A stretch of 64,000 bases of DNA from Candidatus Rhodobacter oscarellae (lineage in GTDB: Bacteria; Pseudomonadota; Alphaproteobacteria; Rhodobacterales; Rhodobacteraceae), in contig NZ_LFTY01000002.1 in NCBI RefSeq assembly GCF_001078595.1, forward strand, positions 3,741,148 through 3,805,147, in the 5' to 3' direction. The notes under the pieces were generated by a model, which worked only from the letters and a program-made list of their open reading frames with translations, was not told where the DNA came from and made no database searches. Below are positions 43,858 through 53,708 of this stretch, one piece after another (positions within the stretch are counted from its first letter, which is position 1; each line of letters starts with the position of its first letter). The position numbers and the translations under genes are program-made.

Positions 43858-45561
43858 GCCGAGGGTGTGTGGAAACTCTTTTGGTACTTTGGCTTTCAGG
43901 GTTTTCTACTGGTTTCTTTTGGGTTTTCCGGTTTCTGGGTCATTTTGGGGCGCATTTCGCCGGAGGGAGGCAAAACCGAGCTCTCAGGGCGTTTTCTGCG
44001 GTGTAATTTGAGCCGGACGCCCGGGTTTAGGCCGGAAGGGCGGTCAGAAGCCCACGCACCCCGATCAGGGAAATCACCCGTTTGATGTTATAGGCGAGGA
44101 CATGGAATGCCATCTCGGTTCGGACGTTCGTGAGCGTTCGCATCCGGAAATGCGTCGCTCCCATCCAGGCCTTGATCGTGCCGAACGGGTGCTCGACGGT
44201 CGAGCGGCGGAGGCCCATTAGGGCCGGGTCGCGGATCAGGCGGTCGCGCATCTCGTCGACCAGATGTTCGTGCTCCCATCCATTGCCCCGCAGTCGCTGC
44301 TTGCAGCGATGAGAGGGGGGTGATCCGGCGCTCCTTGCCCGTGGTGCAGCGCGCCTTGACAGGGCAGTTCAGACAGGCGGTGGTCCAGTATCGCTGCACC
44401 ACCAGGCCGCCCTCTTCAGTCGTGTAGCGATATGTCAGCGTCTCGCCTGCCGGGCATTGGTAGATATCCGCATCCGCGTCATAGGCAAAGTCGGCCTTCA
44501 CATACTTGCCCTTCTTGCGGTTGCCCGAGGTCTCAGGCCGGGGGAGGGTCGTGGTGGTGCCATCCTCGTGGCAGACCAGAATTTCCCGGCCGCTGAAATA
44601 GCCCTTGTCTGCCACCGCGCTCATTTCGTCGCGCACGAGAGCGGCCTTCGCCGCCTTGGCCATCGTCGACAGTTGTTCACGGTCGTGCCCGGCATTGATC
44701 ACGTCATGCGTGACAATCAGATGGGTCTCGGTATCCACCGCCGACTGGGCGTTGTAGCCAACAAAACCGCTGCCTTTGGCGCTGGTGGCCATCGAGCGGC
44801 AATCCGGATCAGTCAGAGAGATCTGACTGTCCGGGCTCTGTCTGAGCGCCTCACCCATGTCCACCAGGCACTCGATCTCCTGCCGGATGCGCTCGCAGCG
44901 TTGCGCCAGGTTGGCGATCTTCTCGGCCCGGACCTCACCCTCTTCCTGACGGTCGATCCGGACCATTTCATCAAGATAACGCTGAATGCTCGCGACCAGA
45001 TGGGCGGTACGGCTGGCGACCTTGCCCTTGGTGAAATTCTTATCTCGATTATTGACCGCCTTGAATTTGGAGCCATCAATGGCGACGCAATCCCCCTTCA
45101 GCACCCCGATCCGGCGACAGAGCTCGACGAATTGCGCACAGGTTCGCCGAATGGCGGGGCCGTTATCGCGGCGAAAATCGGCGATCGTCTTGTGGTCCGG
45201 AGCTAACCGCCCGGTCAGCCACATCACCTCGACATTGCGAACAGCCTCCCGCTCCAGCGCGCGGCTGGAGGGCACGCGGTTCAGATAGCCGTAGATGAAC
45301 AGCTTCAGCAGCACTGATGGATGATACCCAGGCCGCCCTGTCCGCGCCGGCAAGGCTCTCAGGAAACCGATCTCCCCAAGATCAATCTCCTCCACAAAGA
45401 GATCAATCACGCGAACCGGATTGTCCTCGTCGATCCAATCCTCGAGCCGGTCTGGAAAAAGCGTAACCTGACCCCGCTCCGCACCCTCGATATATCCCGA
45501 CATGCCTGCCTCCAGCCTTTGCCAAAATATACATCATCTGGAGTTTCCACACACCCTCGGC
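43858..45561 (-). mobile_element. IS1182-family insertion sequence
   Basis: A 1704-base element bounded by perfect 21-bp terminal inverted repeats, 43858-43878 (starting GCCGAGGGTGTGTGG) and 45541-45561. It carries a single transposase gene on the minus strand (44027-45503). No clear target duplication is seen. Size and single-gene organisation suit the IS1182 group. The left flank carries a piece (43832-43857) of the same degenerate repeat family seen on the right flank, so it apparently inserted into that repeat. Confidence 0.85.
44027..45503 (-). pseudogene. IS1182-family transposase, frameshifted
   Basis: The frame opens MSGYIEGAERGQVTLFPDRL and runs with the IS1182 DDE pattern: DCVAIDGSKFKAVN (first Asp), SAVDTETHLIVTHDV and VADKGYFSG (second Asp) and the Cys-rich CPVKARCTTGKERRIT. 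At a run of six G on the plus strand (44315-44320) the frame is lost; the true C-terminus continues one frame over as WEHEHLVDEMRDRLIRDPALMGLRRSTVEHPFGTIK, in parts, with the last Glu in STVEHPFG. A single extra base or a +1 programmed slip would join the two. As written it is disrupted. Confidence 0.85.
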
Positions 45562-45589
45562 CCTTAGCAGCCGTCGACCGGGTCGCGCA

Positions 45590-45745
45590 GCATTGCAATT
45601 GCGGCATCTTGCGTCGGCCCATACCGGACTCTTGACATTGGTTCTCAATGCTGCAGCCGCAGCCCGTTTTCCCGACATTCGCCGCGTGTGCGAAATCCGG
45701 TGGTGCTCGAACTCACAGTCCGCGGACAAAGCTGCTATTTGCACA
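45590..45745. repeat. Degenerate dispersed repeat, copy next to IS1182
   Basis: Contains GCCGCAGCCCG, GCGAAATCCG and CGAACTCACAGTCCGCGG followed by ACAAAGCTGC, in the same order as at 49424-49514. Parts recur at 59870-59935, near 43832 and near 50727. These are non-coding and look like relics of one interspersed element family. The remaining bases to 45827 are AT-rich and probably hold the promoter of the CadC-type gene. Confidence 0.55.
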
Positions 45746-45827
45746 ATTGAACCGAATGTCCGGTTATTGAATAGATTCGACTTTTTTTATTGTTTAGTAT
45801 CAGTGTGGCATTTGGGAGTTTGCCACA

Positions 45828-47384
45828 TTGATCTACCGTTTTCAGGAATTTGAGCTCGACTTAGATACTTGCGAACTACGACGTGACGGTAAGTTGGTTG
45901 GGATAGAGCCTCAGGTTTTTGCGCTTTTACATTTGCTTGTGGAGAACCATGATCGCCTTGTCACAAAGGACGAAATAATTGAAAAAATCTGGGATGGCCG
46001 TTTCATCTCTGAAGCGGCGATCTCAAGTAGGATCCGAGCGGTTCGCAAAGCACTCGGAGACGACTCAAAAAAACAACGGTATCTGAGAACACATTACAAG
46101 CGAGGTTTAAGGTTTCAGATAAAACCCACGCTGTTATCGAGGTCTCGGGTGCTGAGTGAAAAGGGTCAACAAACTGACGCAGAACCTGTCCTCACTACGT
46201 TGAAACCGTCCATCGCCGTTCTGCCATTTACGGCGCTCAACGAGTTGTGTGAGCTGAAATCCATTTCCGACGCATTCCCACATGATTTGATCGTCGCGTT
46301 ATCCAGGTTGAGATGGCTTTCAGTTGTTGCGCGTGGCTCGTCTTTCAAGTTTCGGGGCGACGATCAAGACATCATAGAAATTGGGAAGGTTCTCGGTGTT
46401 TCGTATTGCCTTAGCGGTAGCGTTGAAATGATAGGCCCGCGCCTATCCATCAATGTTGAGCTGGCAAGTGCGACAAGCGGGAAACTGGTTTGGGCCGAAA
46501 GATTTGTCGCTGATGTACAAAACATCTTTGATCTGCGCGAACAGATCATCGCGCGTTGCCTTGTTGAGTTGGAGTTGAACATCTCAAAAAATGAGGCACG
46601 CTCAGCGCACTCAGCAGAACCAACAACACTAGATACTTGGACCAACTTCCACACCGGTCTCCAGCTTTACTACCACTTCAATGACGCGGACAATCAGAAG
46701 GCAATAAACCTATTTGAGCATGCATCGCGAATTGATAGCACGTTTTGTCGCGCCCATGCGGCACTATCCAGTGCGTATTTTCAAAAGGCATTCTACAAGT
46801 ATGACGGCAAGCGCACCAAAAACATCCTGCCATGTCGTGAAGCAGCAATGCGCGCCTTCGAACTTGATCCGCTTGATCCATTTGCATGCTATGCGATGGG
46901 GCGCGTTTTTTGGCTGACCCAAGATGTTAAAGAAAGTGCGGAGTGGTTTGAACAAGCAACGTCCCTTAGCCCAAGTTATTCTCATGGTCACTACGCTTAC
47001 TCTTGGGCTCAAATTGTCCTTGGGAGGAGTTCCGACGCGCTGGATCGCGCTGAAGAGGCTATGAAACTCAGCCCGCTTGATCCATTCCTTGCTAGCATGC
47101 AGTGGATCAAAGCTTGTGCGCTCATGGACATGGAGAAGTTAGAAGAAGCTGTTTTATGGTCAGAGAGAGCAGCGCGATCACCTCGTTCCACAATTGTCAT
47201 GCCTCTTCTCGCCTTGGTTGCTAACCAAGCTGCCGAAAACCGACCGGGTGCTGAGTTTTGGGCTCGGCGATTGCGAGATCGTAGCCCTTCCATAAACAAG
47301 GACGATATCTTTCAAATGATGCCATTTCAAAACCCCAACTTGAGGCACCTTTTCCAACATAATCTTGAGCGACTTGGATTCTAG
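45828..47384 (+). CDS. CadC-type winged-helix regulator with TPR domain
   Basis: 518 residues. The N-terminal OmpR/CadC-type winged helix (FQEFELDLDTCELRRDG, EPQVFALLHLLVENHDRLVTKDEI, AISSRIRAVRKALGDD) is followed by a TolB-like alpha/beta region (SIAVLPFTALNE, DAFPHDLIVALSRLRWLSVVAR, LGVSYCLSGSV) and C-terminal TPR-like repeats from about residue 270. No membrane segment, unlike CadC itself. The start is TTG at 45828, with GGGAG nine bases upstream; no ATG lies nearby. It is the first gene of a run with a DUF1127 and a TPR protein. Such regulators often sense small molecules or proteins through the TolB and TPR parts. Confidence 0.82.
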   Translation: MIYRFQEFELDLDTCELRRDGKLVGIEPQVFALLHLLVENHDRLVTKDEIIEKIWDGRFISEAAISSRIRAVRKALGDDSKKQRYLRTHYKRGLRFQIKPTLLSRSRVLSEKGQQTDAEPVLTTLKPSIAVLPFTALNELCELKSISDAFPHDLIVALSRLRWLSVVARGSSFKFRGDDQDIIEIGKVLGVSYCLSGSVEMIGPRLSINVELASATSGKLVWAERFVADVQNIFDLREQIIARCLVELELNISKNEARSAHSAEPTTLDTWTNFHTGLQLYYHFNDADNQKAINLFEHASRIDSTFCRAHAALSSAYFQKAFYKYDGKRTKNILPCREAAMRAFELDPLDPFACYAMGRVFWLTQDVKESAEWFEQATSLSPSYSHGHYAYSWAQIVLGRSSDALDRAEEAMKLSPLDPFLASMQWIKACALMDMEKLEEAVLWSERAARSPRSTIVMPLLALVANQAAENRPGAEFWARRLRDRSPSINKDDIFQMMPFQNPNLRHLFQHNLERLGF

Positions 47385-47534
47385 ATCTCCATGCGCCCTG
47401 CATCCATCCAAAGAATCTAAGGATTTTCTGCAGGTTTTCTCCAAGCCTTGAAATTTAAGTTCCGCTAGTTCGCAGAGCAGGCCGAAGACGTGTTGTTTTC
47501 GGTTTTTTTGACCTCAAGCTATCGGAGACGACAA

Positions 47535-47780
47535 ATGAAAATTGTTACAGATCTATCTGTTGATGCACTTCGCGATGATGCCAACGTGAATGTTCCCATC
47601 ATCGGAAACCAAGTCGGCGGATTACTCCGCAGATTGCGCTGTTTGTACAGACACCGCAAAGATATGCAAAAGTTGCGGAACATGCCCGACTATCTTTTGC
47701 GAGACATGGGTATTGAGCGCTCAGCTGTCGAAGCGACTGGAACACTTACTTCGCTTGTACGCGGTGGCTCAAATCTTTGA
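47535..47780 (+). CDS. DUF1127-family small protein
   Basis: 81 residues. The C-terminal 40 residues match DUF1127: RRLRCLYRHRKDMQKLRNMPDYLLRDMGIERS in parts, the motif of YjiS-like arginine-rich proteins, some of which bind RNA in alphaproteobacteria. The ATG at 47535 follows GGAGACGACAA; longer in-frame starts lack this. Often stress-induced in relatives (general knowledge of the family). Confidence 0.85.
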   Translation: MKIVTDLSVDALRDDANVNVPIIGNQVGGLLRRLRCLYRHRKDMQKLRNMPDYLLRDMGIERSAVEATGTLTSLVRGGSNL

Positions 47781-47885
47781 CCCCAGTGTGCTCAAGCTTC
47801 CTTCCAGCCACAAGAATCCACGCTGCCTCTTTCGACTTCAATAGATGCCATTGAAGGGGTGCCAGCATTAATCCACGAGGAAAAA

Positions 47886-49226
47886 ATGAAAAACCTTATC
47901 CATTCACCTTGCGCAACAGGCGCAACTGAAACCGCCATCAAGCACTATGATGCAGCCCTGCGCGCCTTCAATATTTATCGGGGAGATCCAGTAGCACTCT
48001 GCGATCAGGCGATAGATTCCGCGCCAGAATTCGCGATGGCGTATATCCTCAAGGCTTACCTCTTTGGGCTGGCGACAGAGCCCGAGGCTGCCTCTGAAGC
48101 AAAGACAATTCTTGAAACAGCGAAGCGCTTTGCGAAAACCGAACAGGAGATTTCTCACTTGGCGGCACTGGAGGCCCTTCTCGGTAACAACTGGACCGAG
48201 GCCGCGGTGCGGCTTGATCGCCACAATAACGAGTTCCCATATGACATCTTAGGCCTTCAGGCCGGTCATCTGATGGACTTCTACCGAGCGAACGCACGCA
48301 ATCTGCGTGACCGCTTGGCGCGGGTCTTGCCGAAATGGTCGGAAGATCAACCAGGCTATTCGGTCGTTTTGGGCATGTATGCCTTCGGTCTGGAGGAGGC
48401 CGGGGACTACGTCCAAGCTGAAGCTGTCGGCAAGGAAGCGATTGAACGCGACCCCCTCGATTGCTGGGCGCATCACGCTGTCGCGCATGTTCTTGAAATG
48501 CAGGGTCGCGCCGAGGAGGGGATAAAGTGGATGTCATCACGTGAGCCGCACTGGTCAGGGGACGACAACTTCTTCAAGGTTCACAATTGGTGGCACAACG
48601 CGCTCTACCATCTCGATGTCGGCAAATCCGAAAAGGTTATCCAGCTCTACGATGCGCGGGTTCGCGGCGAAGAGAGCCAGGTTGCTCTTGATCTGGTAGA
48701 TGCCTCGGCTTTGCTGTGGAGGCTGCACATGGAAGGGCACGATGTCGGCGACCGATGGACCGAAGTCGCAAATTCTTGGGATGCGCATGCGGATGGGCGG
48801 CTATATCCATTTAATGACTGGCACGCAGCCATGGCATATCTTGGCGCAGGTCGCGAAAGCGAGGTTGACCGGATACTGGATCAGTACAGGACTGCAGGCG
48901 AGTCCGAGGGCGAAACAGCCCGCTGGGCGCAAGTCACTGGCATGCCGCTGATCCAGGGCTTCCGTTCCTTTTGGGCAGGACAGTACGACCAAGCAGTCGA
49001 TATTCTTCACCCGGCAAGGTTCATTGCGAACTCTTTCGGCGGAAGTCATGCACAGCGTGACGTCATTGATTGGACACTAACAGAAGCAGCCGTGCGATCA
49101 GGAAAGATTGGGGCCGCAGAGGCCTTGGCCGCCGAAAGGTTAGCGGTGAATCCGCACAGCCCAATCAACAATAGCTTTCTTAAGCGTGCGAAGCCATCTC
49201 ACAAGGGCCATGTCGCTGCCGAGTGA
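47886..49226 (+). CDS. TPR-repeat protein, TTC38-like
   Basis: 446 residues of helical repeats. It resembles TTC38-type proteins: IKHYDAALRAFNIYRGDPVAL, EAIERDPLDCWAHHAVAHVLEMQGRAEEGI, HNWWHNALYHLDVGK and LYPFNDWHAAMAYLGAG read in parts. ATG at 47886 has AGGAA upstream. No signal peptide. The neighbouring regulator also has TPRs, and the shared direction suggests one functional unit. Function of the family is unknown. Confidence 0.8.
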   Translation: MKNLIHSPCATGATETAIKHYDAALRAFNIYRGDPVALCDQAIDSAPEFAMAYILKAYLFGLATEPEAASEAKTILETAKRFAKTEQEISHLAALEALLGNNWTEAAVRLDRHNNEFPYDILGLQAGHLMDFYRANARNLRDRLARVLPKWSEDQPGYSVVLGMYAFGLEEAGDYVQAEAVGKEAIERDPLDCWAHHAVAHVLEMQGRAEEGIKWMSSREPHWSGDDNFFKVHNWWHNALYHLDVGKSEKVIQLYDARVRGEESQVALDLVDASALLWRLHMEGHDVGDRWTEVANSWDAHADGRLYPFNDWHAAMAYLGAGRESEVDRILDQYRTAGESEGETARWAQVTGMPLIQGFRSFWAGQYDQAVDILHPARFIANSFGGSHAQRDVIDWTLTEAAVRSGKIGAAEALAAERLAVNPHSPINNSFLKRAKPSHKGHVAAE

Positions 49227-49380
49227 AGAACGCTGAAAAATGAAGGCCTACGCGGCCTTAATCGTCTTGCTCGGCCTTCTGAGTCGGGCAAGATGGAACA
49301 ACAAATACAGGTGGCACGATTTGCTCAGAGCCGCCCAATGCCGGTGCAGCATGTACCGAATGGATCTGAGGGGTGCGTTC

Positions 49381-49514
49381 GTTGAGGAACGGCCCATTCC
49401 GGACTCTCAGCTCCGCTACCGGAGGCTGCGGTCGCAGCCCGCTTAGCGGCCCTTCGCTGCTCTTGCGAAGATCGAAGATGGTCGAACTCACAATGTGCGG
49501 GACGAAGCTGCCTT
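49381..49514. repeat. Degenerate dispersed repeat, second copy
   Basis: GGCCCATTCCGGACTCT, GTCGCAGCCCG, TGCGAAGATC and CGAACTCACAATGTGCGGGACGAAGCTGC (in parts) follow the order seen at 45590-45745. It fills the gap between the TPR gene and the convergent membrane protein gene. No coding content is supported here; an inverted GTTGAGGAAC-type stretch precedes it. Confidence 0.55.
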
Positions 49515-49521
49515 TGACCCG

Positions 49522-50070
49522 CTACGGATGAAGGTTCGCTTTAGATAGCCGTGTCCAGTTAAACCCCACCAGAAGCGTCAGCAGCACAGCTGCGGTTGTT
49601 AAAACGGATTTAAGAATGGTGGCTGTGCTAGTGGCATAAACCAGTGGAACGGAAACCTCTGGCCAGTTCCAAATCATGGCCGCGATACCAAGGTTTTCGA
49701 CATAATCGAACAGAGCGCTACCAACCGAAAGGACAATGCCAAAGCGGACAAGTTTTCTGTTTGGCATGCGTTGCCCAAACCAGCAGGTCGTGGCGATCAA
49801 AGTCAACGCAAGCATCGCTGGATAAAGGGTATCCAAAGCTATTTGATGACTGAGATAATACGCGCGCCCTTCAACTCCTAACGCTTCAAGAAGCCTCGCC
49901 GCCTCTTTGGAGCTATAGCCGAAAGGACGCATGTCGAAGGGGACGTGCCCTGAGACCGCTTCGATATGGGCGAGCGTGACATTGATCATCAGCAAATAGA
50001 TTGATGCACCTATCAGTCCTGAGCCAACCGCAATAATTCCAATTTGCTTTGACAGAATTCGGTTCGTCAT
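49522..50070 (-). CDS. Four-helix membrane protein of unknown function
   Basis: 182 residues from the ATG at 50070, which has AAGGAG eight bases upstream. Hydrophobic spans are at about 7-27, 83-102, 114-135 and 145-170. A soluble loop with YSSKEAARLLEALGVEGRAYYLSH lies after the first span, and NLGIAAMIWNWPEV near the fourth. No known family. Divergent from a Crp/Fnr-type regulator, which may control it. Confidence 0.7.
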   Translation of the reverse strand: MTNRILSKQIGIIAVGSGLIGASIYLLMINVTLAHIEAVSGHVPFDMRPFGYSSKEAARLLEALGVEGRAYYLSHQIALDTLYPAMLALTLIATTCWFGQRMPNRKLVRFGIVLSVGSALFDYVENLGIAAMIWNWPEVSVPLVYATSTATILKSVLTTAAVLLTLLVGFNWTRLSKANLHP

Positions 50071-50148
50071 TTTGTAAGCTCCTTGATCTGTGCCACACAT
50101 GCCCTCAGACGAAACCACCCGCATTATCATTTGATAAGGCACGCGAAG

Positions 50149-50721
50149 ATGGATTTACGGACGTTTCTGATGCAGTCACCTGACCTGTCAGATATGGCTT
50201 GCGCGGACGATTTTGCATCTGATTGGAAACAAAAGCGTTTGAACAAGGGGGTGCACCTTGCTCGGCAGGAACAACCCGAAACAGACGAATTCGTTCTTTT
50301 GGAAGGCTGCTTGGTGAGCAGTATTTGCGACCAAGACGGCAAGGAAGTTAGCGTCGGGTTTTACGTGGGTCCCTGCGTTATCACGCCAAATATCGCTCGA
50401 ACGAGCAACGGTGTGTCGCTTGTGTCCATTGCGGCAACGACTGATGCCCTGCTTGCAAGGATCGACAGTGATCTGCTTTCGAAGCGGATGATTTCATCTG
50501 AACCCGTCCGAAATTGGGCCAATGGAATTCTGCGTGACGCGTTAAGCCGGAAGGTAGATCGAGAGTGGTGCCTCGCCGCTCTTAAAGGGGCTGAGCGGCT
50601 CACTTGGTTTCGCCAAGAATTCCCCGGCTATGAAGACATCTTTCCCCATATGATGATTGCATCTTTTTTAGGGATTACACCTGTCACAATGAGCCGCTTA
50701 CGCACCGACAATAAACACTGA
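50149..50721 (+). CDS. Crp/Fnr-family transcriptional regulator
   Basis: 190 residues. The cyclic-nucleotide-binding-like barrel has RLNKGVHLARQEQPETDEFVLLEGCLVSSI, in parts, and GKEVSVGFYVGPCVI; the C-terminal HTH is ASFLGITPVTMSRLRT. ATG at 50149 gives a normal N-terminus. No Cys cluster for FNR-type iron-sulfur binding, so it is a Crp- or CooA-like variant. Divergent from the membrane protein; the 80 bases between presumably contain its site. Confidence 0.82.
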   Translation: MDLRTFLMQSPDLSDMACADDFASDWKQKRLNKGVHLARQEQPETDEFVLLEGCLVSSICDQDGKEVSVGFYVGPCVITPNIARTSNGVSLVSIAATTDALLARIDSDLLSKRMISSEPVRNWANGILRDALSRKVDREWCLAALKGAERLTWFRQEFPGYEDIFPHMMIASFLGITPVTMSRLRTDNKH

Positions 50722-51006
50722 CAGGTAGCGGCCATTCGTGCAAAGCGCAGCATCCGTCACTTTGGGCTCTTCAAGAACCTTCGCCGCGCGTTACAGGAAC
50801 GGCTGGTCCAGGGGAAACGACTTTTCGCTGCACAACGCGCCAACTGGTAGAGTGCGGACAAACCTATCGCTCGAAGGTCTTAAGTGAAGGGCCGATTATG
50901 CGTCTTTCAGTAGCCCTCATGCAACATGTCGTGTTCTTCAGCGGCCTGAACGGTTATTCACGCGCCGCCATTGTCTTCGGCAAAATTGTCCCAAAGTCCC
51001 GATGTT
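50722..51006. other. Gap with fragments of the dispersed repeat
   Basis: TAGCGGCCATTCGTGCAAAG at about 50727 and nearby bases resemble members of the dispersed repeat family. No supported gene occurs in this stretch, although short open frames exist. Confidence 0.4.
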
Positions 51007-51044
51007 CGAACCAGCTTGACCGAACGTTTGTGCAAGCTGGTTCG
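51007..51044. promoter_or_regulatory. AraC-type operator upstream of the broken protease
   Basis: CCAGCTTGACCG (51011-51022) and CAAGCTGGTTCG (51033-51044) are imperfect direct repeats 22 bases apart; the same region also contains a perfect 12-bp-arm inverted repeat (51007-51018 and 51033-51044). Copy 2 at 53716-53749 shows CCAGCTTGTCCG and CCAGCCTGTCCG at exactly the same spacing. Two helical turns is typical of AraC-family operators, and the only AraC gene nearby lies between the two sites. Confidence 0.6.
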
Positions 51045-51125
51045 GTCGCGCCAACCCCGCGATCCTGCCAGATTGTTCCGCAGAGCTCGCTGCTGAGACG
51101 GACCGCTTAAGCAAAGGACGCAATC

Positions 51126-52360
51126 ATGAGACAGACAAAACATTTACGTCACCTCTCAATACTTGCTGGTCTCATCTGTCTGTGCGCTGCGCTCTACCTG
51201 GTCGTCTGGGAGTTGGGACGAGAGCTCTATTTTAATCCCAGGCCGCCCGTAGCTGACTACGCCACTCCCCGCTCGCCGGCTGAAGCGATGGCCCAGGACC
51301 TAGACTATCTGCGGCACTTTCTGGACCTTGATAGGTCTTACACCGACCGCGCGCGCGACGAGGCGCTTCGGCTGATTGCGACGCTCAAAGCCACCGTGGA
51401 TGATCTGTCGCTGGGCGCTTTTGAGCTGGGGATCGCGCGCGTGGCCGCGCTCGCGGACAATGGACATACGCAAGTCTACCTGGGGCCGCGATCGCGTCGT
51501 TTGCAGCGCCTACCCATTCGGACTGTCCTGTTTGAGGATGGGCTGCACATTCTCTGGGCCCATGCGGAACACGTGGAGTTCCTTGGTGCTCGGATAGACC
51601 GGATTGGCGGCTTGAGGCGCTTGTCCCCGACCCGGACGGCGCGCGTCTGTCGCCCTTCGATCTACTGCACCCCGATCTCACACCGTCGGCTCACGGCGAT
51701 TGGATGGCCTTGACTCAAGACACCCAACGCCCCCTTTGGTTGCAGGACAGCGCAGCCCCGTTCCGGACTGAGCGGCTGGAAAACGGGGCGCTCTATTTGC
51801 AGCTCAGGCAGAACGACGACGCTGAAGGCCAGAGCATTGCGGCGTTTCTAGACAAGGTTCTGGAGGCGGCCCGTAGCGATCCACCTAGTTTTGTCATCAT
51901 CGACCTGCGATTCAACAGCGGCGGAGATTACACCCAGACTTACCGGGGCATGACCGATCTGCCTGGAGCGCTGCCGGCCGGAACACCCATCTATGCGCTG
52001 ACATCCTCGGCCACATTCTCTGCCGGGATCACGAGCCTTGTGTTTCTACAGATGGCGGCCGCGCCCGGGCAGGTGCAAGTTGTTGGCCAGGAGGTCGGGG
52101 ACAGGATGCGGTTCTGGTCTGAGGGTGGGGATTTGCGGCTGCCCAATAGCGGCGCGGTGCTGCGTTTCTCCACGGGTTTTCACGCCTATGACGGGAATTG
52201 CGGCCTCCCCAATGCCTGTTACTGGCTCAACTACTTCTATCGCCCCAAGACCGACGGCTACGGTCCAGATCACCACGTGCCAATCCGGTTCGAAGATTAC
52301 GCACAGGGAAGGGATTTGGCCTTGGAGACTATCCTCGCCTTACAACGGGCTGCCCAATAG
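51126..52360 (+). pseudogene. S41-family peptidase-like gene, frameshifted
   Basis: Two frames together make one S41 (tail-specific protease-like) protein. The first (51126-about 51600) begins with a membrane anchor (LSILAGLICLCAALYLVVWEL) and ends at LGARIDRIGG; the second picks up at about 51602 with DWRLEALVPDPDG and runs to 52360, including IDLRFNSGGDY and the Ser motif LTSSATFSAG. They differ by one frame, so a short indel or larger deletion broke the gene near 51600. The second half could be reinitiated at 51704, but without the anchor. A likely AraC operator lies upstream. Confidence 0.75.
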
Positions 52361-52416
52361 CCGCTTCTATGAATTTCCAGCGCAGACGTTAGAAAGACCT
52401 CAAGTGAGGTCGTTTG

Positions 52417-53610
52417 ATGATGGAAATTCGCGAAAATCTCTATTGGGAGCATCTCGGTTTGGCGGGTGCATTGGCTGTGTCGGTCTTTGTGCTCCTTGGC
52501 CTGTTGCTCCGACTGCGCGACACCCATCCGCCGCGTATGCATATCTGGGCGATGATCGCGTTTTTCACGGTCAATATCTGCGACGGCCTGAATTCGTTTG
52601 CCTATTCGGACAGGTTTGTCGGCCCCGCCGGACTCTATCGGTGGAATGATGTGATCATTCCGGGGTTCATGGTCGCGCTTTACTTCTATGTGCGCGCCCT
52701 CACGAGCGCGGCCCCCAAGCTGTTCCGGGCCGATCTGGTTCATCTCTTGCCCTTTCTCGCCGGGCTTGTTTGCCTGGCCCCGGCCCTGATCTTGCCGGGA
52801 GATTTGCGGCTCGGCCTCGTCGAGGGCGACGTTTCAGAAGGGCACAGAGCCCTCATCAACACAGGCGAGACAGCGTTCTGGATCGTTTGGGTAATTACCT
52901 TGACGGTCTACGGTGCGATCTGCATTCGGCGGCTGATCCTGCACAAACGGAACATCAGAGACGTATTCTCCGATCTTGAAGGCAAAACGCTGCGTTGGCT
53001 CGATGCCCTGGTGGCGACAATCCTGATCATCGCGGCTGTAGTCATCACCGATGAGATTGGACAAATGGTGGGTCAGAGGCCCCTGCGCGATGGCATCTGG
53101 TCATTGCTCTTTGATGTCATCATGCCTGTTTCGTTTGGCATCTTCGCCTTGCGGGCGAACCCGCCACTCCCTGAGTGGACCGGAGCCGTGCTTGATGATG
53201 CATCTCAGCCGGATGAACCAGCCCCGCAGGACAAACCCTCATCACGCTATGCGCGGTCCGGTCTTACGGACGCAGATATGGACCGCCTTGCGGCTCGGTT
53301 GGAGAAACGCATGGCAGCCGGACAGCTTTGGCGAGATCACGGGCTGAACCTGCGCGGTCTGGCGGCCGAGATCGCGATTCCGCCAATCCATTTGTCCGAG
53401 CTGCTCAACACCAAGGTCGGCATGTCATTCTACGACTACGTGAACCAGTGCCGTGTCCGCGATGCCTGCGATTTGCTGATCCACAGCAATGACACCATCA
53501 TTGAGATAAGCGAGGCCGTCGGCTTCAACGCGAAATCGACCTTCAACACCAGTTTCAAGAAGGTCACCGATCAAACCCCTTCCCAATGGCGGGCAACCCA
53601 CAAGCCATGA
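52417..53610 (+). CDS. Membrane-bound AraC-family transcriptional regulator
   Basis: 397 residues. The first 250 residues contain about seven hydrophobic helices (LGLAGALAVSVFVLLGLLL, LVHLLPFLAGLVCLAPALIL, ALVATILIIAAVVITDEI). The C-terminal AraC HTH has LAAEIAIPPIHLSELLNTKVGMSFYDYVNQCRV in parts and AVGFNAKSTFNTSFKKVTDQTPSQWR. ATG at 52417 has GAGG eight bases upstream; a TTG at 52414 is just before it. The design, a multi-helix sensor tethered to an AraC HTH, is seen in alphaproteobacterial regulators of membrane stress or lipid-like signals. It lies between two similar operators and probably acts on both. Confidence 0.85.
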   Translation: MMEIRENLYWEHLGLAGALAVSVFVLLGLLLRLRDTHPPRMHIWAMIAFFTVNICDGLNSFAYSDRFVGPAGLYRWNDVIIPGFMVALYFYVRALTSAAPKLFRADLVHLLPFLAGLVCLAPALILPGDLRLGLVEGDVSEGHRALINTGETAFWIVWVITLTVYGAICIRRLILHKRNIRDVFSDLEGKTLRWLDALVATILIIAAVVITDEIGQMVGQRPLRDGIWSLLFDVIMPVSFGIFALRANPPLPEWTGAVLDDASQPDEPAPQDKPSSRYARSGLTDADMDRLAARLEKRMAAGQLWRDHGLNLRGLAAEIAIPPIHLSELLNTKVGMSFYDYVNQCRVRDACDLLIHSNDTIIEISEAVGFNAKSTFNTSFKKVTDQTPSQWRATHKP

Positions 53611-53708
53611 CGGCACCTGGGACGTTCAGCTGCGCTGGCTGAACGCCTTGATCACCAGATTCCGTTTCGATTTAAACCACTGAAACACATATAATAAAAT
53701 CTTAGCCG

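Noticed and set aside
49240-49446. 68-residue plus-strand ORF
   Set aside because: Lies in the dispersed repeat family; no coding likeness.
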